In this document: piece after piece, positions 16,741 to 25,194 of the stretch
Position numbering within the stretch: position 1 is the first letter of the stretch
How the letters are laid out: each line of letters starts with the position of its first letter
From: JBKXSZ01 sp047017005
Lineage (GTDB): Bacteria; Bacillota; Clostridia; TANB77; CAG-508
Reading direction: 5' to 3'
DNA: 40,056 bases
Assembly: GCA_047017005.1 (NCBI GenBank)
Contig: JBKXSZ010000014.1
Location: 1 to 40,056, forward strand
Notes under the pieces: generated by a model
The model's input: the letters and a program-made list of their open reading frames with translations, nothing else
Told to the model about the DNA's origin: nothing
Databases searched by the model: none
Position numbers and translations under genes: made by a program

Positions 16741-17111
16741 CTAACTATCTTTATTTCTCCCTATAAAATCCAGAATAGCTTTTTGATATATCGGTTTTGC
16801 AATCTGGTATCCGCCTGGAATTTGTTCAATAAACTTACTAACAACAATTCCAGAATTTATCTCCATTATTCTTAATTTCCATTTACCTCTTCTGCAATAT
16901 CAACAGAAGCATATTGTGCAGGAAGTATTTTTATTGCATTTTTTACTAAAGTATATAGTTTTTCTTTAAACATTTCTTCTATTTGAATATCTACTTTTGC
17001 ACCTTTACTCAGATTGAATTTCCATGAAAATTCTCTTTTCTCATCTTTCTTTAGAATCGTAGTTATTTTCTGATATTCTTTTATCTTTCCTCTATGATTT
17101 TCCTTAATAGT
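16741..17111 (-). pseudogene. Decayed ATP-grasp protein, C-terminal part
   Basis: The minus strand holds a broken frame whose pieces read FNLSKGAKVDI, then ILPAQYASVDIAEEVNG. After a frame change near 16881 they continue as RIMEINSGIVVSKFIEQIPG. ASVDI and MEINSG are the metal/ATP-binding end of RimK-like ATP-grasp ligases. One missing A after EVNGN explains the frame change, and the N-terminal half is absent. It lies just downstream of mnmA and before a terminator. It is a remnant, not a functional gene. Confidence 0.65.
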
Positions 17112-17155
17112 TTACTACTCATTATTTAATAGTCTCCTTTTCTTTATGTCTTTCT

Positions 17156-18202
17156 TTATTCTGCTATTTTTCCTCCCCCAATCACAACTCCATCTTCGGT
17201 ATAGAATACAACAGATTGGCCTTGGGTAACTGCTCTTTGTGGTTCTTCAAATACAACTTTTACTTTATCTTCTAATGGATAAATAGTTGCTTTCGCCTCT
17301 TTTGCACGATATCTTACTTTTGCTAAAACCTCCATTTTTTCTTCTAAAGTATCTACCAATAGATAATTTAAATCTATTGCCATTAGCTCTTTCGTATATA
17401 ACTCATCCTCTCCTCCTACAATAACCTCATTTTTCTTTATGTCTAGTGCTAATACATAAAGAGGAGTTGGATGAGAAATTCCTAATCCTTTTCTTTGTCC
17501 TATTGTGTAATAGATAAGGCCTTTATGTTTTCCTAATACTTTTCCTTCTCTTGTCACAATATTTCCCGGTTTTGGCTTTAGGTTTCCACAATTTATCAAA
17601 TAGTCTGCATAATTATCGTTTGGTATAAAGCAAATCTCTTGACTATCTTTTTTCTTTGCTACTGGTAAATGATATTTTTCTGCTAATTTTCGTATTTCAT
17701 CCTTATCTTTAAAATCTTTTAAAGGAAACAACATTTTTTCTAATACTTCTTTCGGAATATTATATAGAAAATAGGTCTGGTCTTTTTTATCTGCTTGTGA
17801 TTTTCTAAGTACTATTTTTCCATATTTTTCAGAATACTCTATTTTAGCATAATGCCCTGTCGAAATATACTTACATCCTAATTCTTTAGCTTTCTCATAG
17901 AAAAACCCAAATTTTAAATAACGATTACATTCTATACAAGGATTTGGTGTTTTAGCTTTTTGATAAGTTTCAACAAAGTTATCAATAACATACCTTTTAA
18001 ATTCTTGTCTACAATCAAACACATAATGTTTAATTCCTAATACCTCACATACTTTTTTAGCATCTTGAATTGCTAAATCATTTTCACAAGGTAACATTTT
18101 CATAGTAGCACCTATTACTTCATATCCTTGCTCTATTAAAACAGTTGCAGCAGCAGAACTATCCACTCCACCACTCATTCCTAATAACACTTTTTCCTTC
18201 AT
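17156..18202 (-). CDS. mnmA: tRNA-specific 2-thiouridylase MnmA
   Basis: 348 aa, cytoplasmic enzyme that puts sulfur on U34 of tRNA Lys/Glu/Gln, using ATP and a persulfide donor. The PP-loop SGGVDSS is at residues 10-16. The catalytic cysteine pair is in TPNPCIECNR (near 96) and SQEICF (near 194). Also present are tRNA-contacting GHYAKI, KADKKDQTYFL-like and TIGQRKGLG, and the C-terminal beta-barrel with PQRAVTQGQSVVFY. Length is normal and the ATG start gives a family-typical N-terminus. It has its own promoter at 18242-18270. Confidence 0.95.
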   Translation of the reverse strand: MKEKVLLGMSGGVDSSAAATVLIEQGYEVIGATMKMLPCENDLAIQDAKKVCEVLGIKHYVFDCRQEFKRYVIDNFVETYQKAKTPNPCIECNRYLKFGFFYEKAKELGCKYISTGHYAKIEYSEKYGKIVLRKSQADKKDQTYFLYNIPKEVLEKMLFPLKDFKDKDEIRKLAEKYHLPVAKKKDSQEICFIPNDNYADYLINCGNLKPKPGNIVTREGKVLGKHKGLIYYTIGQRKGLGISHPTPLYVLALDIKKNEVIVGGEDELYTKELMAIDLNYLLVDTLEEKMEVLAKVRYRAKEAKATIYPLEDKVKVVFEEPQRAVTQGQSVVFYTEDGVVIGGGKIAE

Positions 18203-18241
18203 CTATTTTTCCTTTCTTAGTCTTTTCTTTCTATTTTCCTC

Positions 18242-18270
18242 ATTATACAAAAAAAGAAGAAAAACTACAA
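18242..18270 (-). promoter_or_regulatory. Promoter of mnmA, inside the aspS terminator
   Basis: TATAAT (18247-18242) and TTGTAG (18270-18265) are separated by 17 bases. The -35 box falls in the loop and arm of the aspS terminator hairpin, so one stretch both ends aspS and starts mnmA. Confidence 0.55.
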
Positions 18271-18282
18271 GTTTTTCCTCTT
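18248..18282 (-). terminator. Terminator of aspS
   Basis: Stem AAGAGGAAAAACT/AGTTTTTCTTCTT (13 pairs, one mismatch), 3-base loop, followed by a long T-run on the minus strand. Confidence 0.7.
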
Positions 18283-18303
18283 TCTTGACTCTTTCTCTTT
18301 TCT

Positions 18304-20064
18304 TTATATTTCTTCTTCAATTTTAATGTGAACATCTTTTAATTGCTTCTCATCTACTCTACTTGGTGCTCTCATCATTAAGTCTCTTGCCTTTTTATTC
18401 TTAGGGAAAGCAATGACTTCACGAATATTATCTGTACCAGCAATTAACATTACCATTCTATCTAGTCCTGGTGCTGCTCCGGCATGTGGTGGTGTTCCAT
18501 ATTGGAAAGCATCATACATAGCACCAAATCTTGCTTTTACATCTTCTTCTGAATATCCTGCGATTTCAAAAGCTTTTATCATTAGTTCTGGGTCATGATT
18601 TCTCACTGCCCCTGATGCCATTTCATAGCCATTACATACGACATCATATTGATAAGCTAAAATATCTAATGGGTCTTTATGTAGTAATGCTTCCATACCA
18701 CCTTGTGGCATAGAGAATGGATTATGGTTAAAATCTATTGTTCCTTCGTCTGATGATTCATACATTGGGAAATCCACAATAAAGCAGAAGCGATAGCTAT
18801 TTTTTTCAATTAAATCTAGTCTTTTTCCAAGTTCAATACGAACAAGTCCTGCTATTTTTTGTGCTGTTTTAAATTCATCTGCAATAAAGAATATACTACT
18901 ATTTGGTTTTACTCCTATGCTTTCTTTTAAGCCTTGTTTTACATCATCTGTAATGAATTTAGCAATACCTCCTGTATAGCTTTCCTCTGCATTTACTTTT
19001 ACCCAAGCTAATCCTTTTGCTCCCGCTTCTTGAACAGCAAATTCGGTCATAGCGTCGAAGAATTTTCTTCCTTGTTCTGCTCCATTTTCTACTACAATGG
19101 CCTTAATTGTCTTTTCCTTAAAAGCATTAAATTCAGTATCTTTAAATAGCATAGTAACATCTTGTATAATAAGTGGATTTCGAAGGTCTGGCTTATCAAT
19201 TCCGTATTTTTCCATAGCTTCACGATAAGGAATGCGAAGAAATGGTCCTTCATCTACCTGGCAACCTTTTGTATGTTTTTTGAATACCGTTGGTATTAAA
19301 TCTTCTAATACTGCAAAAACATCTTCTTGTGTTGCGAAACTCATTTCAAAATCTACTTGATAGAATTCTCCTGGAGCTCTATCTGCTCTTGGGTCTTCGT
19401 CGCGGAAGCATGGTGCAATTTGATAATATTTATCAAACCCAGAAACCATAAGTAATTGTTTAAATTGCTGTGGTGCTTGTGGAAGAGCATAAAATTCTCC
19501 TGGATGTAATCTACTTGGTACTAGATAATCTCTTGCTCCCTCTGGAGAAGAATTTGCTAAAATTGGTGTTTGAATTTCACTAAATCCCAATTCATCCATT
19601 TTGTTACGTATGGTTTTCATGATTTCACTACGAAGTAAGATGCTGTTATGTATTTTCTCGTTTCTTAGGTCTAGAAAACGATATTGTAATCTTAAATCTT
19701 CTCTTGCATCATTCTTATCTGAGTTTATTTCAAAAGGCAATACATTTTTACACTTTCCAAGTAATTTGATATTTTCTGCTACAATTTCAATATCTCCTGT
19801 TGGCATTTTTGAATTTTTACTTGCTCTTTCTACTACTTTTCCAGTAACGCAAATCGTACATTCTGTTGTTAAATTTTTTGTTTGTGCTTGGATTTTTTCC
19901 TCATTATTGATGACAATTTGGGTAATTCCAAATTGGTCCCTTAAGTCAATAAATTGCATTCCTCCCAGGTTACGAATCTTTTGAATCCAACCAGAAAGTT
20001 TTACTTGTTTTCCTATATCTTCTATTCTTAATTCTGAACAATTATGTGTTCGATATTCATGCAT
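18304..20064 (-). CDS. aspS: Aspartyl-tRNA synthetase
   Basis: 586 aa, class II, bacterial type. The N-terminal OB fold that binds the anticodon is VKLSGWIQKIRNLGGMQFID. The catalytic domain starts with LRYRFLDLRN-like motifs, motif 2 is PCFRDEDPRADR, the inserted GAD domain covers about 285-410, and motif 3 is GAAPGLDRMVML. This length and the GAD insert are typical of bacterial AspRS. Because asnS is also present in the window, this enzyme need not be non-discriminating. The start ATG 20064 follows AGGGGGA. The 5' leader contains two hairpins (20091-20111 and 20130-20162). Confidence 0.96.
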   Translation of the reverse strand: MHEYRTHNCSELRIEDIGKQVKLSGWIQKIRNLGGMQFIDLRDQFGITQIVINNEEKIQAQTKNLTTECTICVTGKVVERASKNSKMPTGDIEIVAENIKLLGKCKNVLPFEINSDKNDAREDLRLQYRFLDLRNEKIHNSILLRSEIMKTIRNKMDELGFSEIQTPILANSSPEGARDYLVPSRLHPGEFYALPQAPQQFKQLLMVSGFDKYYQIAPCFRDEDPRADRAPGEFYQVDFEMSFATQEDVFAVLEDLIPTVFKKHTKGCQVDEGPFLRIPYREAMEKYGIDKPDLRNPLIIQDVTMLFKDTEFNAFKEKTIKAIVVENGAEQGRKFFDAMTEFAVQEAGAKGLAWVKVNAEESYTGGIAKFITDDVKQGLKESIGVKPNSSIFFIADEFKTAQKIAGLVRIELGKRLDLIEKNSYRFCFIVDFPMYESSDEGTIDFNHNPFSMPQGGMEALLHKDPLDILAYQYDVVCNGYEMASGAVRNHDPELMIKAFEIAGYSEEDVKARFGAMYDAFQYGTPPHAGAAPGLDRMVMLIAGTDNIREVIAFPKNKKARDLMMRAPSRVDEKQLKDVHIKIEEEI

Positions 20065-20090
20065 GTATTTGTCCCCCTGTTTTTGTATTC

Positions 20091-20111
20091 TAGTTCGGTT
20101 TTTCCGAACTA
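20091..20111 (-). other. Hairpin in the aspS leader
   Basis: A perfect 8-bp stem TAGTTCGG/CCGAACTA about 15 bases before the aspS ribosome site. A second stem, TTTCTAGC/GCTAGAAA (20130-20162), lies upstream. No T-box sequence is visible. A regulatory role is possible but unproven. Confidence 0.45.
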
Positions 20112-20170
20112 CTTTATTATTTTACAACTTTTCTAGCAAAAAGTCTACTAAAAAGCTAGAAAGCACAAAA

Positions 20171-20217
20171 AAAGAAACTCTTTTTGGGTACTTTTTAGCT
20201 TCTTTTTTCGTTTCTTT
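20171..20217 (-). terminator. Terminator of trxB
   Basis: Long hairpin with outer arms AAAGAAAC/GTTTCTTT, 8 bases after the trxB stop, ending in a T-run on the minus strand. Confidence 0.5.
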
Positions 20218-20224
20218 TTTCTAT

Positions 20225-21139
20225 TTACTTTTTCTCTTTGTCTTCTAAATATCGTACTGCATTCAAAGCAGCTATCGTTCCATCACTTACAGCTGTCGTT
20301 AGCTGTCGAATCTCTTTTTCAACACAATCACCTGCTGAAAAAATACCTTCTTTACTAGTTCTTCCCTTTTCATCAATTTTAATATATTCTTCTATGTCCA
20401 TCTCTACTTCATTTTTCACCATAGTTGTCTCTGGTATTTGCCCAATTGATACAAACATCCCATCAATTTCTAAAATTTCTATTTTTCCGTTTTCTTCGAC
20501 TTCAATACTATTTAATCTCTCCTCGCCTAATAGCCTTTTTACTGTTGTATGATACTTTATCTCCACATTTTCTTTTTCTTCTAATTGTTTAATCAAAATT
20601 GCTTCTCCTGTAAGATAATTTAAATTTTGTAATACATATACTTTTTTACAAACCTGCGAAAGTTCTATTGCATTGGATATAGCACTATTTCCACCGCCTA
20701 CTACAGCAACTATTTTATCTTTATAGAAAAAACCATCACAAACAGCACAAAAAGAGAGACCTTTGCCTATAAATTTCTCTTCATTTTCTAATCCTAATCT
20801 TCTATATTTTGTACCTAAAGCTAAAATAACGACATCACACATATAGTTATTCTTTTTTGTAACAACTTCTTTTTCTTCTCCTATTTCTTTAATATGGATT
20901 ACTTCTTCTATTTTTATCTCTCCACCTAATTTTTTTACCTGTTCCCATAATTTATCGGAAAGCTCAGCTCCTCGTATTTCCTCTATCCCTGGATAATTCT
21001 CAATTATAGCAGAAGAGGAAACTTTTCCTCCAATTACTTCTTTTTCCAAAATCAGCACTTTTTTCCCTGCACGCATCGCATAAATATCGCTACAAATTCC
21101 TGCTGGTCCTGCACCAACTACAATAATATCATACTTCAT
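20225..21139 (-). CDS. trxB: Thioredoxin reductase-like FAD/NAD(P)H oxidoreductase
   Basis: 304 aa, low-molecular-weight TrxB fold. The FAD-binding site is IIVVGAGPAGI at residue 5, the active-site disulfide is FCAVCDGFF (usual CATCDG) near residue 132, the NAD(P)H site VVGGGNSAISNA, and the second FAD motif IFSAGDCVEK. In the NAD(P)H site, GGGNSA followed by the absence of the usual HRRxxxR basic patch (here VYVLQNLNYL) suggests it may not use NADPH. Some clostridial relatives use ferredoxin or flavodoxin. No thioredoxin gene lies next to it. Confidence 0.87.
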   Translation of the reverse strand: MKYDIIVVGAGPAGICSDIYAMRAGKKVLILEKEVIGGKVSSSAIIENYPGIEEIRGAELSDKLWEQVKKLGGEIKIEEVIHIKEIGEEKEVVTKKNNYMCDVVILALGTKYRRLGLENEEKFIGKGLSFCAVCDGFFYKDKIVAVVGGGNSAISNAIELSQVCKKVYVLQNLNYLTGEAILIKQLEEKENVEIKYHTTVKRLLGEERLNSIEVEENGKIEILEIDGMFVSIGQIPETTMVKNEVEMDIEEYIKIDEKGRTSKEGIFSAGDCVEKEIRQLTTAVSDGTIAALNAVRYLEDKEKK

Positions 21140-21210
21140 ATTTTCTTTTTCCTTTTCTAAATTTCTCTCTTACTTTTTTATTTTATACGGTCTTGCTTTT
21201 TTTATGCTAA

Positions 21211-21235
21211 AAGATAGCAAGAATCTTGCTATCTT
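21211..21235 (-). terminator. Terminator of the 21267-21719 gene
   Basis: An 11-bp perfect stem AAGATAGCAAG/CTTGCTATCTT with a 3-base loop and a TTTT tail on the minus strand. Confidence 0.75.
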
Positions 21236-21266
21236 CCATTTTTTTGCATCCCACTATTTAGTTTTC

Positions 21267-21719
21267 CTAATAAGAAAGTTTAACTTTTATTTCTGGGTTT
21301 TCTCTTAGTACTTTTAAAACATTATTTACGTTTTCTTCAAATTCATCAAAGAAATTATATTCCATTTGTTCATAAAACTGTTCTGGATTTTCTATAATAC
21401 ATTCAAAAATCTCTTTTATTGTTTTATTTGGCTCATGGAAGAGTAATAAAGAAATAAAATAGGCACACTCTATTTCTTTATCTAACAAATCCCAAGTTAT
21501 TGTTTCACAAACGAACCTTCCTTTTATTCTTCCCTGATAGCACAATAATTCTCTTTGATACTTTAAAAGAACATCTTGAAAGGCTTCTTCCCAACATTCT
21601 TGAATCTTCTCTTGTGGTAATAACTGCTCTACTAACTCTTCTTTCCCTTCAAAAAATTTCCGAATCAGCTCTTCCTCATATTCTGTTGTGATACAAACTT
21701 TCTTTGCTCCATATTGCAT
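21267..21719 (-). CDS. Hypothetical protein, 150 aa
   Basis: I do not recognise a family. The protein is acidic and mostly helical (EELIRKFFEGKEELVEQLL; FFDEFEENVNNVLKVLRENP), with scattered cysteines but no CxxC motif, no signal peptide and no membrane segment. It has its own terminator and a GGAGG-type site before ATG 21719. It is divergent from the T-box/asnS unit and not part of a clear operon with trxB. Confidence 0.7.
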   Translation of the reverse strand: MQYGAKKVCITTEYEEELIRKFFEGKEELVEQLLPQEKIQECWEEAFQDVLLKYQRELLCYQGRIKGRFVCETITWDLLDKEIECAYFISLLLFHEPNKTIKEIFECIIENPEQFYEQMEYNFFDEFEENVNNVLKVLRENPEIKVKLSY

Positions 21720-21843
21720 TTTTATTCCTCCTGTCTTTTCTTGGATGCTGCTTATATATGCTTATTATTAGTATATCACTTTATGTTACCTAAATCAATT
21801 TTTATTTATATATTTAGCAATTTTTATTTTTTTGATACAGTTA

Positions 21844-21872
21844 TTGAAAATAGAATATTTTTCTGGTATAAT
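21844..21872 (+). promoter_or_regulatory. Promoter of the T-box-asnS unit
   Basis: TTGAAA (21844-21849) and TATAAT (21867-21872) with a 17-base spacer, directly before the T-box leader. Confidence 0.75.
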
Positions 21873-21891
21873 GGGAAATATATAAAAAAGC

Positions 21892-22130
21892 AAGGATTAA
21901 AGGACAAGTACATTATTAGCTTCAAACAGAGAAAAAGTGTGATTGCGCTGGAAGCACTTTTACGTAAGGATAATGGAAAATAACACCTTTATAGCTGACT
22001 TATGCAAAGTAAGTCCGAGTCGCTTCGTTACTAGCAAAATAGAGAAGTAATTTGGGTGGCACCACGAAGATAAGTAGTCTTTCGTCCCTAACAAAATAAC
22101 CGTTTGTTAGGAGATTGAAAGATTTTTTTG
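21892..22130 (+). ncRNA. T-box riboswitch (Asn), leader of asnS
   Basis: The conserved T-box TGGGTGGCACCACG is at 22053-22066. The 3' half forms a terminator, CCTAACAAA/TTTGTTAGG with outer CTTTC/GAAAG and seven T (about 22078-22129). The 5' half folds as Stem I. The sequence AATAACACC near 21981-21989 offers AAC followed by A as the specifier, matching tRNA-Asn and the gene downstream. Uncharged tRNA-Asn would stabilise the antiterminator and turn on asnS. Confidence 0.9.
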
Positions 22131-22174
22131 TTTTCTAACCGGTTTATCTTTAGTCTATTTTAGGAGGAGATTTT

Positions 22175-23566
22175 ATGCAAAAAACTTTAGTAAAAGAAAT
22201 TTACAGAGAAAAAGAAAAATTCGCACAAAAAGAAGCTACCCTTTCTGGTTGGGTAAAAACTGTTCGTGATTCTAAAACTTTTGGTTTTATTGAATTGAAT
22301 GATGGTAGCTTTTTTAAGAATATCCAAATTGTTTTTAATGACTCTTTAGAAAATTTTGAAGAAGTACGTAAACTAACAATAAGTTCATCCATTACCGTAA
22401 CAGGAATATTAGAACTAACACCAGAAGCAAAGCAACCATTTGAACTTAAAGCTACGAGTATTCAAATAGAAGGAATAGCAGATAGTAGCTATCCTCTTCA
22501 AAAGAAGAGACATACTTTTGAATATTTAAGAACCATATCACATTTACGTCCCAGAACAAATACTTTTAATGCAGTATTTCGTGTAAGAAGTGTTTTGTCA
22601 TATGCTATTCATAAATTTTTTCAAGAGAAAGGGTTTGTTTATGTTCATACCCCTATCATCACTTCAAGCGATGCAGAAGGTGCTGGAGAAATGTTTAATG
22701 TAACTTCTTTTGACTTAAACCAAATTCCAAAAACAGAAGATGGAAAAGTAGACTATACACAAGATTTCTTTGGAAAGCCAGCACATTTAACCGTAAGTGG
22801 ACAATTAAATGTAGAAACGTATGCTCATGCCTTCCGAAATGTATACACCTTTGGACCTACTTTCCGTGCAGAAAATTCAAATACGGTAAAACATGCTTCT
22901 GAATTTTGGATGATAGAACCAGAAATGTGTTTTGCAGATTTAAATGATGATATGGATGTTGCAGAAGAAATGATTAAATACATTATTTCCTATGTATTAG
23001 AACAATGTCCAGAAGAAATGGAGTTCTTTAATAACTTTATTGATAAAGGACTATTAGAAAGACTAAACCACGTTGTAAATTCCGACTTTGGAAGAATTAC
23101 CTATACGGATGCTATTAAAGAACTAGAAAAAAATAACGATAAATTTCAATTTAAAGTAGAATGGGGCACTGATATTCAAACAGAACATGAACGTTATCTA
23201 TGTGAACAAGTATTTAAAAAACCTGTTTTTGTAACCGATTATCCATCTTCTATCAAAGCTTTCTATATGAAGCAAAATCCAGATGGCAAAACAGTAGCTG
23301 CTGCTGACCTTCTAGTTCCTGGTATCGGTGAAATTATTGGTGGAAGCCAAAGAGAAGAAGATTTAAACAAGTTAGAAGCTAAGATAAAAGAATTAGATAT
23401 GGATGAAAAAGATTACTGGTGGTACTTAGATTTAAGAAGATTTGGTAGTGTTGTTCATTCTGGTTTTGGTCTAGGCTTTGAAAGAATGATGATGTATCTA
23501 ACTGGTATGCAAAATATTCGTGATGTAATTCCTTTCCCTAGAACACCAAACAATTGTGAATTTTAA
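22175..23566 (+). CDS. asnS: Asparaginyl-tRNA synthetase
   Basis: 463 aa, class IIb. The N-terminal OB fold is ATLSGWVKTVRDSKTFGFIELNDG, and the catalytic domain has motif 1 around LRPRTNTFNAVFRVRS. Motif 2 is FGPTFRAENSNT, with the AsnRS-type AENSNTVKHASEFWMIEPE, and motif 3 is GFGLGFERMMMYLTG. The sequence carries no GAD insertion, which separates it from AspRS. The start follows AGGAGG. The T-box upstream specific for Asn confirms the assignment. Confidence 0.97.
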   Translation: MQKTLVKEIYREKEKFAQKEATLSGWVKTVRDSKTFGFIELNDGSFFKNIQIVFNDSLENFEEVRKLTISSSITVTGILELTPEAKQPFELKATSIQIEGIADSSYPLQKKRHTFEYLRTISHLRPRTNTFNAVFRVRSVLSYAIHKFFQEKGFVYVHTPIITSSDAEGAGEMFNVTSFDLNQIPKTEDGKVDYTQDFFGKPAHLTVSGQLNVETYAHAFRNVYTFGPTFRAENSNTVKHASEFWMIEPEMCFADLNDDMDVAEEMIKYIISYVLEQCPEEMEFFNNFIDKGLLERLNHVVNSDFGRITYTDAIKELEKNNDKFQFKVEWGTDIQTEHERYLCEQVFKKPVFVTDYPSSIKAFYMKQNPDGKTVAAADLLVPGIGEIIGGSQREEDLNKLEAKIKELDMDEKDYWWYLDLRRFGSVVHSGFGLGFERMMMYLTGMQNIRDVIPFPRTPNNCEF

Positions 23567-23633
23567 TAGCTATTTTAATAATGATGATTATGACAATTTA
23601 TGTTGTCAGAACTTTAGACAATTTAGCTAAATA

Positions 23634-23671
23634 CATGAGAAAAAGACGGAAATTTTCCGCCTTTTCTCATG
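23634..23671. terminator. Bidirectional terminator after asnS
   Basis: A long hairpin CATGAGAAAA ... CGG / CCG ... TTTTCTCATG with one internal mismatch. T-rich on both strands, it lies between convergent genes and overlaps the stop region of the minus-strand gene at 23667. Confidence 0.75.
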
Positions 23672-24233
23672 TTTTGTTTTGCTTTAATGCTACTATAAAT
23701 TGAACTTGATATCTTCCCAAATTCGCTTCATATGGATTATTAATAATATACCCTGAAAAATCTAATCTAGTTGGTTTATTATCCCCCATTTTGTGTGACC
23801 ATGTGCCATCTTTATCTTGTCTTAAGAAATGACAATCTCTGTTACCCACACAAAAAGCAATACGATATTCTCCTTCTTCCAAAATTTCATTAATATCTAC
23901 ATACCGAAATTGCATTCCTAGCTCTTCTATCTCCAATAGGATTAATTCCCATATTACATTTGGTGCTAGGCGAATGTTAGAATCTACATTCATTCTTTTT
24001 AAAGCTAAAGGTTCTTTCCTTTTCAAAAACTGTTGTCTCTTTTCTTCTTCTAACATCCTACCTGGTATCTGAAAAAATTCTACCGGAATTATTTCTTCTT
24101 GTTTAATATCAAGAGCATAAGCAAAACAGTTTCGACAAGAGTAAATTTCTTCCCATTTACTTCTGTCAAAAACAGGTGGATAGATATTAGTTAATACCTC
24201 TTGCCGTATTCTTTCTACATAGTCAATTTCCAT
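23667..24233 (-). CDS. Putative papain-like cysteine peptidase-type protein
   Basis: 188 aa. Two conserved-looking blocks suggest a Cys/His catalytic site: CRNCFAYALD near residue 33, and DCHFLRQDKDGTWSHKMG near 135, followed by RLDFSGYIINNPYEANLG. The pattern NCFAYAL ... H(F/W)xRQDxDGTWSHK recalls small uncharacterised proteins and toxin-associated domains of Firmicutes that look like NlpC/papain-fold enzymes. I recall the pattern only, not a named family. No signal peptide is seen. It is monocistronic. Confidence 0.6.
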   Translation of the reverse strand: MEIDYVERIRQEVLTNIYPPVFDRSKWEEIYSCRNCFAYALDIKQEEIIPVEFFQIPGRMLEEEKRQQFLKRKEPLALKRMNVDSNIRLAPNVIWELILLEIEELGMQFRYVDINEILEEGEYRIAFCVGNRDCHFLRQDKDGTWSHKMGDNKPTRLDFSGYIINNPYEANLGRYQVQFIVALKQNKT

Positions 24234-24312
24234 ATCTATTTCTCCTTTCTACTACATAGAGTATGTTTCTATTATACTCCTCTCTTTAGTTTTATGTCAA
24301 TTTATGATATAT

Positions 24313-24341
24313 TTGACGTTTTTAAAATTATGTTGTATACT
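24313..24341 (+). promoter_or_regulatory. Promoter of the 24416 gene
   Basis: TTGACG (24313-24318) and TATACT (24336-24341), spacer 17. An AGGAGG site follows at 24402-24407. Confidence 0.6.
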
Positions 24342-24415
24342 TATATTATGTAAATTTTTTACATATTTTGAATTTATTACATATGTCAAATGACTAAGTA
24401 GGAGGTAATATTTGT

Positions 24416-25129
24416 ATGAATTCATTCACTTTATACCGGGGTATACCATTAAGAAGTCCTTTTGTGCTTTCCAAAAGAAGCCGGAGTGAAAAACAAGCCA
24501 AGAAGTTTTATAAACGGTTACAGAGCTCAAAGACTGAGGTATATTTAAAAGATTTGCGTTACTACAGTGATGTTCTTGTCGTGTATAACGATATATGCTA
24601 TTTTTCTTCAACAATGGACATCTTCCCAGAATGGTCTATTTCAGGAAAAGATTTTAAAAGAATTTATCGTGATTTATTCGTTCTGGGAAACCCTGAAGCT
24701 TCAGGCCAATCTAAATTTTCTTTAAAAGATTTTAAGGCTTCTGGTTGTATCATCCTTGATATTAATTCAGATACAGCTGAGATTGGTCATTATGTTAATA
24801 TTTCTTGTAAAACTAGTCTTCTTGTAGATACAAAAAGAATTACAGAAAAGGAACATACACAAGTTCCTAAAACGATTAATCTGGATACTTTATCTGATTT
24901 TTCTATTTTAGATGATGCTACTTTTTTAGCTATATTTGGAAAAAAAATAGATAGAAGTGATAGTAAACAAGAAGTAATACGGACTTTCGCAAATAGTGAT
25001 TTTAAAGAAGAAAGTCAAACGGACTTCGAAGAAGAGGAAAAATACGAAGAGGAGGATGATGATCCATACGAAGACATCTATAATGAGGCTTATGAAGAAT
25101 TAGCAGCTAGTTGTCGAATTAATTATTAA
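24416..25129 (+). CDS. Hypothetical protein, 237 aa, acidic C-terminus
   Basis: Not recognised. The first 190 residues are a mixed fold starting with a basic stretch (SKRSRSEKQAKKFYKRLQ). The last 50 become strongly acidic (FEEEEKYEEEDDDPYEDIYN). No membrane segment and no known catalytic motif are seen. It has a clear promoter, a good ribosome site (AGGAGG before ATG 24416) and a terminator, so it is a real single gene. The acidic tail could bind a basic partner or metal, which is speculation. Confidence 0.7.
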   Translation: MNSFTLYRGIPLRSPFVLSKRSRSEKQAKKFYKRLQSSKTEVYLKDLRYYSDVLVVYNDICYFSSTMDIFPEWSISGKDFKRIYRDLFVLGNPEASGQSKFSLKDFKASGCIILDINSDTAEIGHYVNISCKTSLLVDTKRITEKEHTQVPKTINLDTLSDFSILDDATFLAIFGKKIDRSDSKQEVIRTFANSDFKEESQTDFEEEEKYEEEDDDPYEDIYNEAYEELAASCRINY

Positions 25130-25139
25130 CAAAAAAGAA

Positions 25140-25168
25140 AAACAGATTGGAAATTCAGTCTGTTTTTT
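25140..25168. terminator. Bidirectional terminator between the 24416 gene and proS
   Basis: Stem AAACAGATTG/CAGTCTGTTT with TTTTTT on the plus strand and a T-rich tail on the minus strand. Confidence 0.75.
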
Positions 25169-25194
25169 CTCTTTATTTTTATTCTATTTTTTTT

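Noticed and set aside
21714..21983. Open frame of 89 aa on the plus strand before asnS
   Set aside because: It covers the promoter and Stem I of the T-box leader and has no ribosome site. The T-box explains the sequence.
23581..23703. Short plus-strand frame beginning MMIMTIYVVRTL after asnS
   Set aside because: It runs through the bidirectional terminator and into the antisense of the next gene, with no ribosome site.
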